Origin: Neocallimastix lanati (nom. inval.) | Taxonomy: Eukaryota > Neocallimastigomycota > Neocallimastigomycetes > Neocallimastigales > Neocallimastigaceae | Assembly (NCBI GenBank): GCA_016946835.1 | Contig: JACVTC010000020.1 | Coordinates: 232,501-285,000 of the forward strand | Direction: 5' to 3' | Length of the DNA stretch: 52,500 nt | Shown here: piece by piece, positions 1 through 10,626 of the stretch | Layout of the letters: each line of letters opens with the position of its first letter | Numbering within the stretch: the first letter of the stretch is position 1 | Translations under genes and position numbers: made by a program | Notes under the pieces: generated by a model | The model's input: only the letters and a program-made list of their open reading frames with translations | Databases searched by the model: none | What the model was told of the DNA's origin: nothing

Positions 1-289
1 GAAGGGCCTTAGATGATCTGGAAGTACTAGCTGGAAGAGTTTTAGAAGTCTTAGAAACAATAGTTGGAAGAGCCTTAGATGATCTGGAAGTAAGAGTTGG
101 AAGGGCTTTAGATGATTTGGAAGTTAAAATTGGAAGTGTTTTAGAAGACCTAAAAATGGAGGAGGCTGGAAGAGTCTTGGAAGTAGAAACAATTTCTGAA
201 TTTGGAAGTGTTTTAGAAGCCACTCCAATAATTTCACTTTGGAATGTTAAAGCAACAATGCAGTTTAAAAAGATTTTACTGAATTTCAT
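1..289 (-). CDS. Secreted TLP-repeat protein, N-terminal part (continues past left edge)
   Basis: Seen: an ATG at 289-287 opens a frame that stays open to the window edge (96 codons). It begins with a basic-hydrophobic signal-peptide-like segment (MKFSKIFLNCIVALTFQSE) followed by SKTLP and SKALP units set about 11-12 residues apart with variable linkers such as TLTSRS. The architecture matches the complete paralogs downstream on the same strand, but the repeats are much less regular. The C-terminal cysteine module expected from the paralogs lies outside the window. There is no TGACTCA box upstream, unlike the five 36-bp-repeat genes. Inference: an older or independently evolving member of the same secreted family. 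Function unknown. Confidence 0.8.
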   Translation of the reverse strand, partial: MKFSKIFLNCIVALTFQSEIIGVASKTLPNSEIVSTSKTLPASSIFRSSKTLPILTSKSSKALPTLTSRSSKALPTIVSKTSKTLPASTSRSSKAL

Positions 290-729
290 TTTTAATTATA
301 TTTTATTTATATTGTATAATAAATCACTAGATAGATTAATTTAATTTTCTTTGGATGGATATTTTTTTTTATAAAATAAATTGTTAATTGATAATAAAGA
401 AAATAAAAAAAATAAATAGGAAATTTAATGCCTTTTTATATTTTTATTTTTTTTTTTTTTTTGAAATTTAAAAAAAAAAATTATAATAATTTATACTCAT
501 AAAATAAAATAATAAACGTATTTACTTAGACATCTAAAATTTAATCTAATAATTATAATTAAAAAGGAATAAAATTAAAATTTAAATTATAAATAAAGTA
601 ATTAATTATATAATATAAAATAAAATAATATAATAAAAATATGAAATAAAACAAAAATAAAAAAAAGTTATTTTGTATATCCTTAGCACTATCTCACTTT
701 TTTTGTGCAACTAATAATTATTTACAAAC

Positions 730-772
<43 letters not shown>

Positions 773-1764
773 TTCAATCTATCTCTCTGATCAATTAAAT
801 TATAACTTTAATATATAATAATAAAAACAAAAAATTTTATTAAAAAGTTTAATATTAATAAAAAAAAAAAAAATATGGTTATATTTTTTTTAAAATTAAA
901 AAAATTAAAAAAAAAAAACAAAAAATTTAAATTAAAATCAAACTTTAAATGAAATTTTTTTTTAAAAAAAAAAAAAAAAAAAAAAAGATATGTGTTTTTA
1001 AAAATTCAAAATTATTTTTTTTTTCTCTCTCTTTGTAATTATTTAATTATTATATTTAAATATTATTATTTAATAATTACTTTTTTGAGTTATTTTATTT
1101 TGAGATTTATTTAATTTTAATCATTTCCTCCCATTGAATTATCATTTCAATCAATTTTAAATACTTTTAATAATATATTATTTTTAATTTTTTTTTTAAA
1201 AAAAAAGAAAAAAAAAAGAAAAAAAAAAACTAAAATATATTAATATTAATATTTATATATCTCCAATTATTTATATATATTTCTTTTATTATATATATCC
1301 ATCATTTCCTTTTATATATGATATTAAATCAGTATGGAAGGATACATAATTTAAAAGTTATAATAGTTTAAAAAGCGGTTTAAAATATATATATATATAA
1401 AAAAAAAACTTTAAAGAGATGTAATAAAAGCGGTTCATTTTTTTTTTTTTTTATAATAAAAATATACATTTTTTTTTTCTATGGAAGAAGCCATAAAAAA
1501 TAATAATAACAATAGCAAATAACAATACTAATACTAATAATAATAATAATAATAAATCAGATATAATTAGAAATTAATAATAATTAAAGTATTTTAAAAT
1601 ATATATATATATATATATACATATATACGATAATATTTAATCAACCGAAAGATTCATAATTTAAAAAATAGATAACAATGATTATAATTTAAAAAAGCGG
1701 CTAAAATAAAAGTGATAACAATAATTATGATAATAATAAAACTTTATGTATTGTATAAGCCGTT

Positions 1765-1808
<44 letters not shown>

Positions 1809-2569
1809 TTTTTATTTTTTACTTATTTTTTTTTTTATTAAATTAAAAAGCAAATATTTTCTTTATGGTAAATGTAAATAAATCAAATAATAACAATAAT
1901 AATAGTATAATAAATGATTTCTAATAATTATTAATTTATTATTATTATTTATAAATTTTTAATTAAATATTTATTATTATTACAATTTATAAGTAAATAA
2001 TTATTATATATAAATAATTAATGATTTTTTAAATACTATCATATTATATTTTATTATTACATTCCATATAGAAAACACTTTTCTATAGTTCCTGCATATC
2101 TTTAAAGATACTTTATTAAATTCATATATTCATATAAATATATATATATATATATTCATTCTTAAAAATAATAATATTTATAATAAAAATAATAATATTT
2201 ATAATAAAAATAATTTTATGGAATTAAAAAAGATTATTATTCTTATATACCTATAAGGATGATTGATAAAAATAAAAATAAATCTATATAAAAAAAAAGT
2301 ATAATGAAAAAAAAAAGTTTATTTAATTTCATGATTTAAAAATATATTCTAAGAATTCTTAGAAATCAGAAATGTACTTCTAATAAAATTTTTACTAATA
2401 AAATAATTATAATTAAAATTTTTAAATATTTTAAAGTTTTCTATCCAATAGAAACTTCGAAATATAGAAACTATATTCAAAAATAAAAAAAAAAATTTTT
2501 TTTTTTTTAATTATTTTAATTATAAGGCATAGAAATATAATAATTTTTTATTTAAGGATTCATTTTTTG
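290..2569. other. AT-rich intergenic DNA without recognisable gene
   Basis: Homopolymer A and T runs (for example T runs near 731-770 and 1768-1806), TA dinucleotide stretches and short AAT clusters. Short AAAGCGG motifs recur near 1370, 1429 and 1695. No open frame with recognisable protein similarity was found. Confidence 0.7.
2347..2461 (+). promoter_or_regulatory. Heat-shock-element-like sites upstream of HSP20 pseudogene
   Basis: Seen: an 18-bp perfect palindrome TTCTAAGAATTCTTAGAA at 2347-2364, and GAAACTTCGAA at 2451-2461, which contains one canonical nGAAnnTTCn pair. Known: HSF binds inverted nGAAn units, usually three or more. The palindrome has 3-nt and 0-nt spacing, so it is not canonical. 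Inference: remains of a heat-shock promoter, supported only by position 110-220 bp upstream of an HSP20 relic. Confidence 0.3.
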
Positions 2570-3120
2570 ATGATTAATTCGAAAACAGTTTCTATAATTA
2601 TCCTTTGATTTCTTTTCCTTCTATCTATCCTTATTACCATATAGATCCATTCAATGATTTACATAATCAAATTATTAAGACTTTTATCAATGATTTCTTT
2701 AAATCTGTTGATTTCAGTCTAAAGATTAACTTAATCGAAGATGAAAATAATTATTATATTCATGCTGATTTATCAAGTATGAATAAGGATCAAGTTAAAA
2801 TAGAACTTTCTGGCGATAATCATGTTTTAACTTTTTCTTTTGAAAAAGAATCTAACATAGATAACTCTAATAATGACAATAATAATGACAATAATAATGA
2901 CAATAATGATAACAATAATAATGATAATATTAAGGATGCTAACAAAAATAAAAAAAAAAAAAATTAATAAATAAGATACTAAAAAATATTCAAGAATAGA
3001 ATATAGTTATGGTAAATTCTTAAGATCATTTACTTTTCCTGAATATTATGATACTAATAAAAATTCAAGTTAAATTAGAAAATGGAGTTTTAGAAATACA
3101 TTTTCCAAAACTTTAACCTT

Positions 3121-3121
<1 letters not shown>
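2570..3121 (+). pseudogene. Small heat-shock protein (HSP20/alpha-crystallin) pseudogene
   Basis: Seen: three reading-frame pieces together give an alpha-crystallin domain. Piece 1 (about 2578-2967) starts FENSFYNYP and contains the strand motif DLSSMNKDQVKIELSGDN, followed by an Asn/Asp-rich insert ending in an A run. Piece 2 (about 2975-3063, shifted by one base) reads RIEYSYGKFLRSFTFPE, the typical second half. Piece 3 (3064 onward, shifted back) reads IQVKLENGVLEIHFPK, the typical last strand. The only nearby ATG (2570) is out of frame with piece 1. Piece 1 stops at 2965-2967, and piece 2's frame also has a stop at 2972-2974. Known: HSP20 proteins are ATP-independent holdase chaperones. 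Inference: a dead copy with at least two indels. Homopolymer sequencing error could explain one shift but hardly all of them. Confidence 0.8.

Positions 3122-3158
<37 letters not shown>
3122..3158. repeat. Poly(A) run
   Basis: An A run of about 37 bases directly after the HSP20 relic and before the retroelement debris. It could be a homopolymer expansion or the tail of an inserted retrocopy. Confidence 0.7.
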
Positions 3159-3160
<2 letters not shown>

Positions 3161-3295
3161 AATGGTGACGTATCCACCTAATAATTCTAGAACTCAAGAA
3201 AGACTATCACTCAGTTCCCTTTTAAAATATCATTACTCAGCTTTTATAACATGGGTACTCGTGGTAATACATACACAATCTTTACCAATCTTTAC

Positions 3296-3690
3296 TTTAC
3301 TTCGAAAGTTCAGTCAAGCATTTATGGTAACCAATCCAAAGACTTCGTAATATACCATGGTGTACATCAAGGTTATCCTCACCTAGATATTTTCATAAAT
3401 GATATCCTATAAGAATGAAATCAATGTGATGTCTGTGTCAATGTATTGAAATGTTGTACTAGTCTCTTCGCTGATAACATCATTTTAGTTGTACTATCCA
3501 AGATAATAATGGATCATCTGCTAGAAAGATAGCATGCTTAAACCTTAAAGGATAAAATGAATTTTGATATTAATAAGCGTATTACATTAATTGTAAAACC
3601 TATACGTATCGGTCAATTTCAAAGGATCCTGATATTGATTCAACTTTCCTATTAAACACTGTACTTATACCATGAACCACTAACTATTCT
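3296..3690 (+). pseudogene. LINE-like reverse transcriptase fragment, decayed
   Basis: Seen: in one frame from 3296, with in-frame stops, the translation gives YGNQSKDFVIYHGVHQGYP, then LDIFINDIL, then after two stops SLFADNIILVV. Known: non-LTR retrotransposon RTs carry a G-V-x-Q-G-x-P block followed by the catalytic F/Y-A-D-D block. Here the second catalytic Asp reads Asn (FADN), consistent with decay. Downstream, around 3600-3690, the frame reads KDPDIDSTFLLNTVLIP, similar to the post-catalytic TFTLN region of LINE RTs. No endonuclease domain or full ORF remains. Base composition is more balanced than in the surroundings, as expected of former coding DNA. The element family was not identified further. 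Confidence 0.6.
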
Positions 3691-3784
3691 TAATTAGATT
3701 CTCTTGGAAAGAACCAATTAAGTTATAAATTGTATGTTAGGTTATCGTTAATAGTTCAATTCTAACTTTCATGAAGTTAGATTT

Positions 3785-3933
3785 GAGGGGGAGTGTTAGA
3801 ATACAATATATGATAAAATAGAATAGGAATAAAATAAGAAGTTAAGTTTGTATATTGTGTAACACATGTGATAATAAGCCACATCTTTATAACTATAAAT
3901 ATTGTATTTATTTGAAATTATTCTTGTTCATAT

Positions 3934-3937
<4 letters not shown>
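3785..3937 (+). mobile_element. Possible Ty1/copia polypurine tract plus 3' LTR start
   Basis: Seen: a purine block GAGGGGGAG (3785-3793) immediately followed by TGTTAGAATAC. One frame across it reads LRGSV, a common end of copia pol polyproteins. A TATAAAT lies at 3894-3900. Known: LTRs start with TG and are preceded by a polypurine tract. The other LTR and a target duplication are not visible, and the RT upstream looks LINE-like, so the two relics may be nested or this may be chance. Confidence 0.35.
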
Positions 3938-3986
<49 letters not shown>

Positions 3987-4012
3987 TATAATAATAATAA
4001 TAATAATAGTAA
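3937..4012. repeat. (AAT)n microsatellite
   Basis: Interrupted AAT tract following the possible LTR. The apparent Asn-rich open frame through it is a by-product of the repeat. Confidence 0.85.
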
Positions 4013-4076
4013 TAATGTTTATATTATAAAAAACTTTTTAATAAAATATAAAGGAATAAAAAAAAAAGATTCTTAG

Positions 4077-4669
4077 AATTATTTTTGCTGAAAATTATTT
4101 AGATATAAGAAGAAGAAGAAATAAAATAAAAACGCCATAAATTTAATAAACTATTCCTCAAACCAAATGAGTTAAAATTTATGAAAATCCATTTCCTTTA
4201 GTAAGTCGGATGGATTATAACTAATATTATTAGAGTTTCATTGAATCAATACTACTAATAATAAGTCTTTTTTTTTTTTTTTTTTTTTGTTATTATATTT
4301 TGTATCTACTATTAAATAGGATAATTTTATTTATTGAAATAAAATTATACTAATAAAAAAGTTAATTTTTAAAATTGTAAGAAAATTTTTACTTTTAAAA
4401 TTAAAAAAATAAAAAAAAAATTTCTTTATTAAATGATAAGTTTATAAAATGTATTATCTAATATATTTTTCAATACATATAATATGGTATTAAAAACCTT
4501 TTTTCTGTTTTAAAATGAATAAAAAAAAAAGCTTTATTTTATTTATTTATGTTATTTTTTTATAAATCCAATTAAACAATTTAAATGTTAAATATTATTG
4601 GTATTACATAAATTAAAGTTATTAATCTTCAGATAATAATAATATGAAGAATACAACTATGTAGTAAAA

Positions 4670-4715
<46 letters not shown>

Positions 4716-4820
4716 AATTTAAAAAAAAAATAATAATAATAAATAAATAAATAAACATATTTATTTATTTTATTTTTTTTTATATTTTTTTTTTATTTTT
4801 TTTTGTTCATTTAATTATAC
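4077..4820. other. AT-rich intergenic DNA, 3' side of the 18-bp-repeat gene
   Basis: A and T homopolymers (A run near 4670-4710) and no open frame of interest. The segment next to 4820 is the probable 3' UTR of the minus-strand gene at 4821-6431. Confidence 0.6.
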
Positions 4821-6431
4821 CTAAAATCCATCACTCCAAATCTTTGAACATCTGTCATTAATAGCTTGACATTCAGTAATTAAGGCTTCAGACCATGGTT
4901 GTTTCCAGCAATCATTCAATTCGGCATAACAAGCATCAGACTTCTTCTGTTTACAACTCCAGTCATCCATGGCGCATCTAGTACTAGAAGATTCTTGAGT
5001 TGGTTTTGTGTTTGGAAGAGTTTTGGTGGCTGGTAAGGTTTTAGTCTTTGGAATAGTCTTTGTCTTTGGAAGAGTTTTAGTATTTGGTAGAGTCTTTGTC
5101 TTTGGAAGAGTTTTAGTTACTGGAAGAGTTTTGGTTTTTGGAAGAGTCTTTGTCTTTGGAAGAGTTTTAGTATTTGGAAGAGTTTTGGTCTTTGGAAGAG
5201 TTTTAGTATTTGGAAGAGTTTTGGTTTTTGGAAGAGTTTTAGTTACTGGAAGAGTTTTAGTTTTTGGAAGAGTTTTAGTTTTTGGAAGAGTTTTAGTTTT
5301 TGGAAGAGTTTTAGTTACTGGAAGAGTTTTAGTTTTTGGAAGAGTCTTAGTATTTGGAAGAGTTTTGGTCTTTGGAAGAGTTTTAGTTTTTGGAAGAGTT
5401 TTAGTTTTTGGAAGAGTTTTAGTTACTGGAAGAGTTTTAGTTTTTGGAAGAGTTTTAGTCACTGGAAGAGTTTTGGTCTTTGGAAGAGTTTTAGTCACTG
5501 GAAGAGTTTTGGTTTTTGGAAGAGTTTTGGTTTTTGGAAGAGTTTTAGTTACTGGAAGAGTTTTAGTTTTTGGAAGAGTTTTAGTTACTGGAAGAGTTTT
5601 GGTTTTTGGAAGAGTTTTAGTTACTGGAAGAGTTTTAGTTACTGGAAGAGTTTTAGTATTTGGAAGAGTCTTTGTCTTTGGAAGAGTTTTAGTTACTGGA
5701 AGAGTTTTGGTCTTTGGAAGAGTTTTAGTATTTGGAAGAGTCTTTGTCTTTGGAAGAGTTTTAGTTACTGGAAGAGTTTTGGTCTTTGGAAGAGTTTTAG
5801 TCACTGGAAGAGTTTTGGTCTTTGGAAGTGTTTTAGTTACTGGAAGTGTTTTAGTTTTTGGAAGAGTTTTAGTATTTGGAAGAGTTTTGGTCTTTGGAAG
5901 AGTTTTAGTTACTGGAAGAGTTTTAGTTTTTGGAAGAGTTTTAGTCACTGGAAGAGTTTTGGTCTTTGGAAGAGTTTTAGTCACTGGAAGAGTTTTGGTT
6001 TTTGGAAGAGTTTTAGTTACTGGAAGAGTTTTAGTCTTTGGAAGAGTTTTAACATTTGGAAGAGTCTTTGTCTTTGGAAGAGTTTTAGTATTTGGAAGAG
6101 TTTTGGTCTTTGGAAGAGTTTTAACATTTGGAAGAGTCTTTGTCTTTGGAAGAGTTTTAGTTACTGGAAGAGTTTTGGTCTTTGGAAGAGTTTTAGTATT
6201 TGGAAGAGTTTTGGTCTTTGGAAGAGTTTTAACATTTGGAAGAGTCTTTGTCTTTGGAAGAGTTTTAGTTACTGGAAGAGTTTTGGTCTTTGGAAGAGTC
6301 TTAACATTGGGAAGAGTCTTTGTCGTTGAAAGATTTTTAATATTTGGAAGAGTTTTAGTAGCTGCTTTAGCTGCTTCAGCTTGGAAAGCTAAGGCCACAA
6401 TACAAGAGAATAATATTTTGCAAAGTTTCAT
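4821..6431 (-). CDS. Secreted hexapeptide-repeat protein (KTLP[K/V/N]T), six-Cys C-terminal module
   Basis: Seen: an uninterrupted 536-aa frame. Residues 1-23 are a signal peptide (MKLCKILFSCIVALAFQAEA) with an Ala-rich cleavage region. Residues 25-477 consist of about 75 hexapeptide units TKTLPx, where x is K, V or N and K alternates with V or N. The last 59 residues begin TQESSSTRC and hold six cysteines spaced C-x6-C-x7-C-x6-C-x12-C-x6-C, with Trp in DDWSC, DCW and SKIW. Ser/Thr/Pro richness suggests O-glycosylation after secretion, and the many Lys make the stalk very basic. No GPI signal or membrane anchor follows the module. The cysteine spacing is identical to that of the 36-bp-repeat paralogs, so the family is defined by the module. 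Function is unknown. An adhesive or cell-wall role is inference only. Confidence 0.9.
   Translation of the reverse strand: MKLCKILFSCIVALAFQAEAAKAATKTLPNIKNLSTTKTLPNVKTLPKTKTLPVTKTLPKTKTLPNVKTLPKTKTLPNTKTLPKTKTLPVTKTLPKTKTLPNVKTLPKTKTLPNTKTLPKTKTLPNVKTLPKTKTLPVTKTLPKTKTLPVTKTLPKTKTLPVTKTLPKTKTLPVTKTLPKTKTLPNTKTLPKTKTLPVTKTLPKTKTLPVTKTLPKTKTLPVTKTLPKTKTLPNTKTLPKTKTLPVTKTLPKTKTLPNTKTLPVTKTLPVTKTLPKTKTLPVTKTLPKTKTLPVTKTLPKTKTLPKTKTLPVTKTLPKTKTLPVTKTLPKTKTLPVTKTLPKTKTLPKTKTLPKTKTLPNTKTLPKTKTLPVTKTLPKTKTLPKTKTLPKTKTLPVTKTLPKTKTLPNTKTLPKTKTLPNTKTLPKTKTLPKTKTLPVTKTLPKTKTLPNTKTLPKTKTIPKTKTLPATKTLPNTKPTQESSSTRCAMDDWSCKQKKSDACYAELNDCWKQPWSEALITECQAINDRCSKIWSDGF
5001..6359 (-). repeat. Coding minisatellite, 18-bp units
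   Basis: About 75 tandem units on the antisense of GGAAGAGTTTTAGTNNTT-type sequence, encoding KTLP[K/V/N]T. The K unit alternates with V or N units, giving a higher-order 36-bp register. The opposite strand is also stop-free because of unit composition. Confidence 0.95.
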
Positions 6432-6904
6432 TTTTTTTTTTAACTTTCTTTGTTTAAATTTATTTTTTATTCAATTCTTTATTAAATAAAACTTTTAATT
6501 CACTTTTAGTTTTTGTTTTTGATCAAAAAAACAATTATTAATAATAATTAATAAGATGGATTATAGATTAATTAATATCTTTATTATAATAATAATAAAT
6601 TTTATTTTCTTTATATTTCTTTTTAAAACAATTTTTTTTTATTATTAAATTGAAGATTATATCAAATAACCTTTTAATTCAAAACAAAAAAAAAAAAAAA
6701 AAATTAATAATCTATTAAATATCCTATAATAATAAAAGAAAAAAAAAAGAAAATTGATTTTCCAAAAACTCTGAAATTTTAATCGGTTTATATATCAATT
6801 TCATTATATACATAACAAATAAAATGTTTCATATTAATAATTAAAAATATATATACACTTTAATATAATATTAAAACATTTTAATTTTTAATTTTTAATT
6901 AAAT
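6432..6904. other. 5' flank of the 18-bp-repeat gene
   Basis: T-rich leader just upstream of the ATG, then AT-rich DNA. No TGACTCA motif and no 86-bp element, so its promoter differs from those of the five array genes. Confidence 0.5.
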
Positions 6905-6910
6905 ATGATA

Positions 6911-7190
<280 letters not shown>

Positions 7191-7214
7191 TATTATTATT
7201 AACTTGTTTTTAAT

Positions 7215-8440
7215 TAATATTAAAAAAAAATAATATGAAAATGTGGAAAAAAATAAAACTGTGACATAGAAATAGTTTTATCTCTTATCATAATTAATTA
7301 AATACAAATATAACAATAAATATAAATTAAAAGTCATGATTCCTAATCAAATAGATTAAACTATTTCATTTATAAAAAACAAAAAAAAACAATAAAAAAA
7401 AAACGAAATTATATATAAATAATATATACATATAATTATATAATTATATTTAAACAATACATAAATAAATATATATATGAAAAATTATTTAATGGATAAA
7501 GATAGAAAAAAATAAAAATAAAAAATAAAAAATTGGTGAATTTAATTAATTAATAACTTGAGATGAAAAAAAAAAATTTTTTTTTTTTTTTTCACTGGTG
7601 ATAGAATTAATATATAATATATTTAAATTAAATATTTTTTAAATAAATTAATATAAATTGACATTGATACAAAAAAATGGTAAAATTTTAAAAATAAAAA
7701 AATAAAAAATACAAATAAGAAGTAAATAAATATTATAAAATAAAAAAAGAAGAAAAAAACTATAAATTTAAAATATAAAAAATATTTATTTTATTTTATT
7801 TTATTTTCTATTGCATTTTATTTGTAATTTTTTGTTATAAAATACTTTAATGAATATAATAATTTTTTTTTTTTTTTTTTTAAATAATTAACAATAATTA
7901 TTTATAATTATATTTTAGAATATTTATTTAAGATATAAAATTTTTAAAAGTAATTTTTTAGTATTATACTATTTTAATATAATATAAAGTTTAATTGTTT
8001 TAAAGTTCTAACATAAATTAATTTATCTTAATTAAAAAAAATTAAAAATAGAAACAAAAAAAATAAATAAAAAAAAATAAAATAAAAAAATAAAAAAATA
8101 AAAAATTTTATAATATGAATGTACCCACCAAAAAATTTTATTAAAAATTTTTATTTTTTATCCACATTAACTATTAAAAGAAAAAAATTAGAATAATAAA
8201 AATTATATATTCATAAAATTTCTAAATAGTAATAATAAATTGCAGAATATAAACTGAAAATAATAAAGATAATATTCATATAAAAAAAAAATTATATATA
8301 TATTAAATAAATCAGAATCAGAATACTGAATCATATTGATTATGAAACACTACTATGATAAGTATTAAAGATTTTAATTTTAATATTATAATTGTTTGTA
8401 CTATTTAATAATAATACCAATTATAATAATAATAATTATG
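7215..8440. other. AT-rich intergenic DNA
   Basis: Homopolymers, AAAT clusters and TA runs. No gene, RNA or mobile-element signature recognised. Confidence 0.6.
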
Positions 8441-8446
8441 ATATTA

Positions 8447-8775
8447 TTATTATTATTATTATTATTCATTATTCATTATTAATCATTAATTATTGTCCAT
8501 TATTGATATTATTGTTATAATTATTCATTATTTATTATTTATTATTTATTATTCATTATTTATTATTCATTATTTATTATTCATTATTTATTATTCATTA
8601 TTTATTATTTATTATTTATTATTCATTATTTATTATTCATTATTTATTATTCATTATTTATTATTCATTATTTATTATCCATTTTATTATTATTCATTAT
8701 TCATTATTATTGTTATTCATTATTCATTATTATTGTTATTCATTATTCATTATTATTATTATTCATGATTCATTA
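8447..8775. repeat. TATTTATTATTCAT-type minisatellite
   Basis: Tandem, imperfect 7- and 14-bp units made of TTATTAT, TTATTTA and TTATTCA, followed by TTATTCATTATTCATTATTATTG-like longer units. The open frame through it is a repeat by-product. Confidence 0.9.
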
Positions 8776-8989
8776 TTTTTGTTATTCAATTATTATTGTG
8801 ATAATAATATTTACCATGAATAATGTAAAATATTAAAAAATTTAAATAAACTTTCTATAATAATAAAAACAACATAAATTTTAATAATTCATTTTATTAT
8901 TATTTACTTTTTATTATTTATTATTTATTAATTATTATTATACTTTTAATTATTATTTATTATTTATTAATGAACAATTATGAATATAT

Positions 8990-9215
8990 TGAATTTCGGA
9001 ACGTGATTTATTAGTATAATTTATTTCGTAATTTAACGCCCCACATTTTTGATTTTTTTTTTTTTTTAAAATAATTGTAAATAAATAAATAAACGAAACT
9101 TGAAATAAATATGAATCGGTTAATTTTTTTTTAACCAACAAAATAATTTCTCATAAGCACTTTATTTATAATTGTCACTTTAAAAAAAAAAAAAAGGAAA
9201 ATTAAATAAATATAC
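8990..9215. repeat. Dispersed repeat, copy 1
   Basis: Seen: contains GGAACGTGATTTATTAG, TTCGTAATTTAACGCCCCAC and GCACTTTATTTATAATTG followed by an A run and GGAAAATTAAATAAA. The same ordered blocks recur, diverged, at 39533-39790, and a related piece at 9405-9600. Non-coding; possibly a SINE or MITE derivative. Confidence 0.5.
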
Positions 9216-9404
9216 AATAAATAAAATAAATAATAAATATTTAAATTAAGTAAATAAATAAATATTATTAAATATTTTATTATTATTTTGTAAAAAATGT
9301 TAAACATTATTTAATATATTTTTTTTTTATTATTTTATTAAAAAATTTCTTTATTTCTTTATTATATTTTAAATTTATATAAACGATTTACTTATGTACG
9401 TAAC

Positions 9405-9600
9405 TTTATTTAAAGCCACGTTCCATAATACAACTCTACAATTTTATTTATCGAATTATTTGATAGGATAGGATACTAATGCCCTAATCCAAAAAAAAAT
9501 TATTATATTTTAATTCTATTCATCAAAAAAATCATCTAATAAGCATTTTATTTAAAACGGTTACTTTAAAATAAAAAAAGAATTAAATAACTAAACCCTA
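9405..9600. repeat. Dispersed repeat, related partial copy
   Basis: GCATTTTATTTAAAACGG plus a TTACTTTAAAATAAAAAAAG block matches the tail of copy 1. At its left, CCACGTTCC (9418-9426) is the inverse of the GGAACGTG found at the head of copy 1. Confidence 0.4.
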
Positions 9601-10034
9601 AATAAAATTAAATATAATAATTTTTCAATTGCCATTTCAAGATGAACTATTTTCGAAATATAATGATATATATAATCTTGTAATAATTACTTAAAGAATT
9701 TATTTTCAAAAAATCCTATATAAATTAATATTGACATTACAAGAAGAAAAATCCTAATTTTATATTTTATTATATATTTTATTTTTATTTTAACAAAAGA
9801 TATTAAAATATGTATGTAAAATTAGATATTATTATATAATTCATTATTTTAAAAATTAAATATTCTTAAATATTATGAATGTAGGGCATTTCGCAATGTG
9901 ACTTATAAGTTTTTTTTTATTTAATATTTATTTATATATATTTTAAATAAAACTTTTCTAATATTTTATTTTAATTAAATAAAGTTATCAAAAAATTTCT
10001 ATATTTTTTAATTTTTTTTTTCCCTTCTATTATA

Positions 10035-10085
<51 letters not shown>

Positions 10086-10370
10086 ATATTTATACATATT
10101 ATTTGTGAAACACATTATATTCAAAATTATAATACTTTCATAAAATTTTATTTGTTAATTATTTTTATTTTTAATTTTTAATTTATAATACTTTATTCTA
10201 AAAGTAATTATTGTATTATTTTATTATTATTATAAGTAATTTTTAATTTTTTTTTTCTTAGTTTAATTACTGTTTTTATAATTTCTTTTATATTATATTA
10301 CTTCCTTTTCTTTTTTTATACATATATATATTATTTGAAATAAATAAAGAAGAGGAGAATGTAGTTTTCT

Positions 10371-10401
<31 letters not shown>

Positions 10402-10626
10402 TTTTATTTTTTTTAACAATTAAATAGCTTTAATTTATTATTAATTTATTAATAAATAAATCTTTTTTGAAAGATAGTTTTTTAATGAACAAAACGTTTT
10501 ACAAAAATTAAACTCTAATACTAAAATATTTATAATATTATATAGTTATAAATAAAATAGTTCATTGTATTTGCAATAGGGAAAATAATTTTTTTTTTGC
10601 TATGCGAATTTTATTTATTTGTTGTT
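9601..10626. other. AT-rich spacer; includes (AAAT)n at 10033-10090 and left end of array homology
   Basis: At 9890 a GCATTTCGCAATGTGACTTATAAG block resembles the head of the dispersed repeat. From roughly 10190 the sequence becomes recognisably similar to the 3' flanks of A2 (22200-22569) and A3 (35040-35397), so the tandem array begins near here. The last 120 bases are the probable 3' UTR of A1. Confidence 0.6.

Noticed and set aside
4840-5000. Fungal dockerin (CBM10-like) at the C-terminus of the repeat proteins
   Set aside because: Cys spacing and absence of a CC pair and GYxCC-like segments do not fit. Left as an unrecognised module.
8493-8768. Hydrophobic 91-codon frame
   Set aside because: Made entirely by the TTATTCAT minisatellite.
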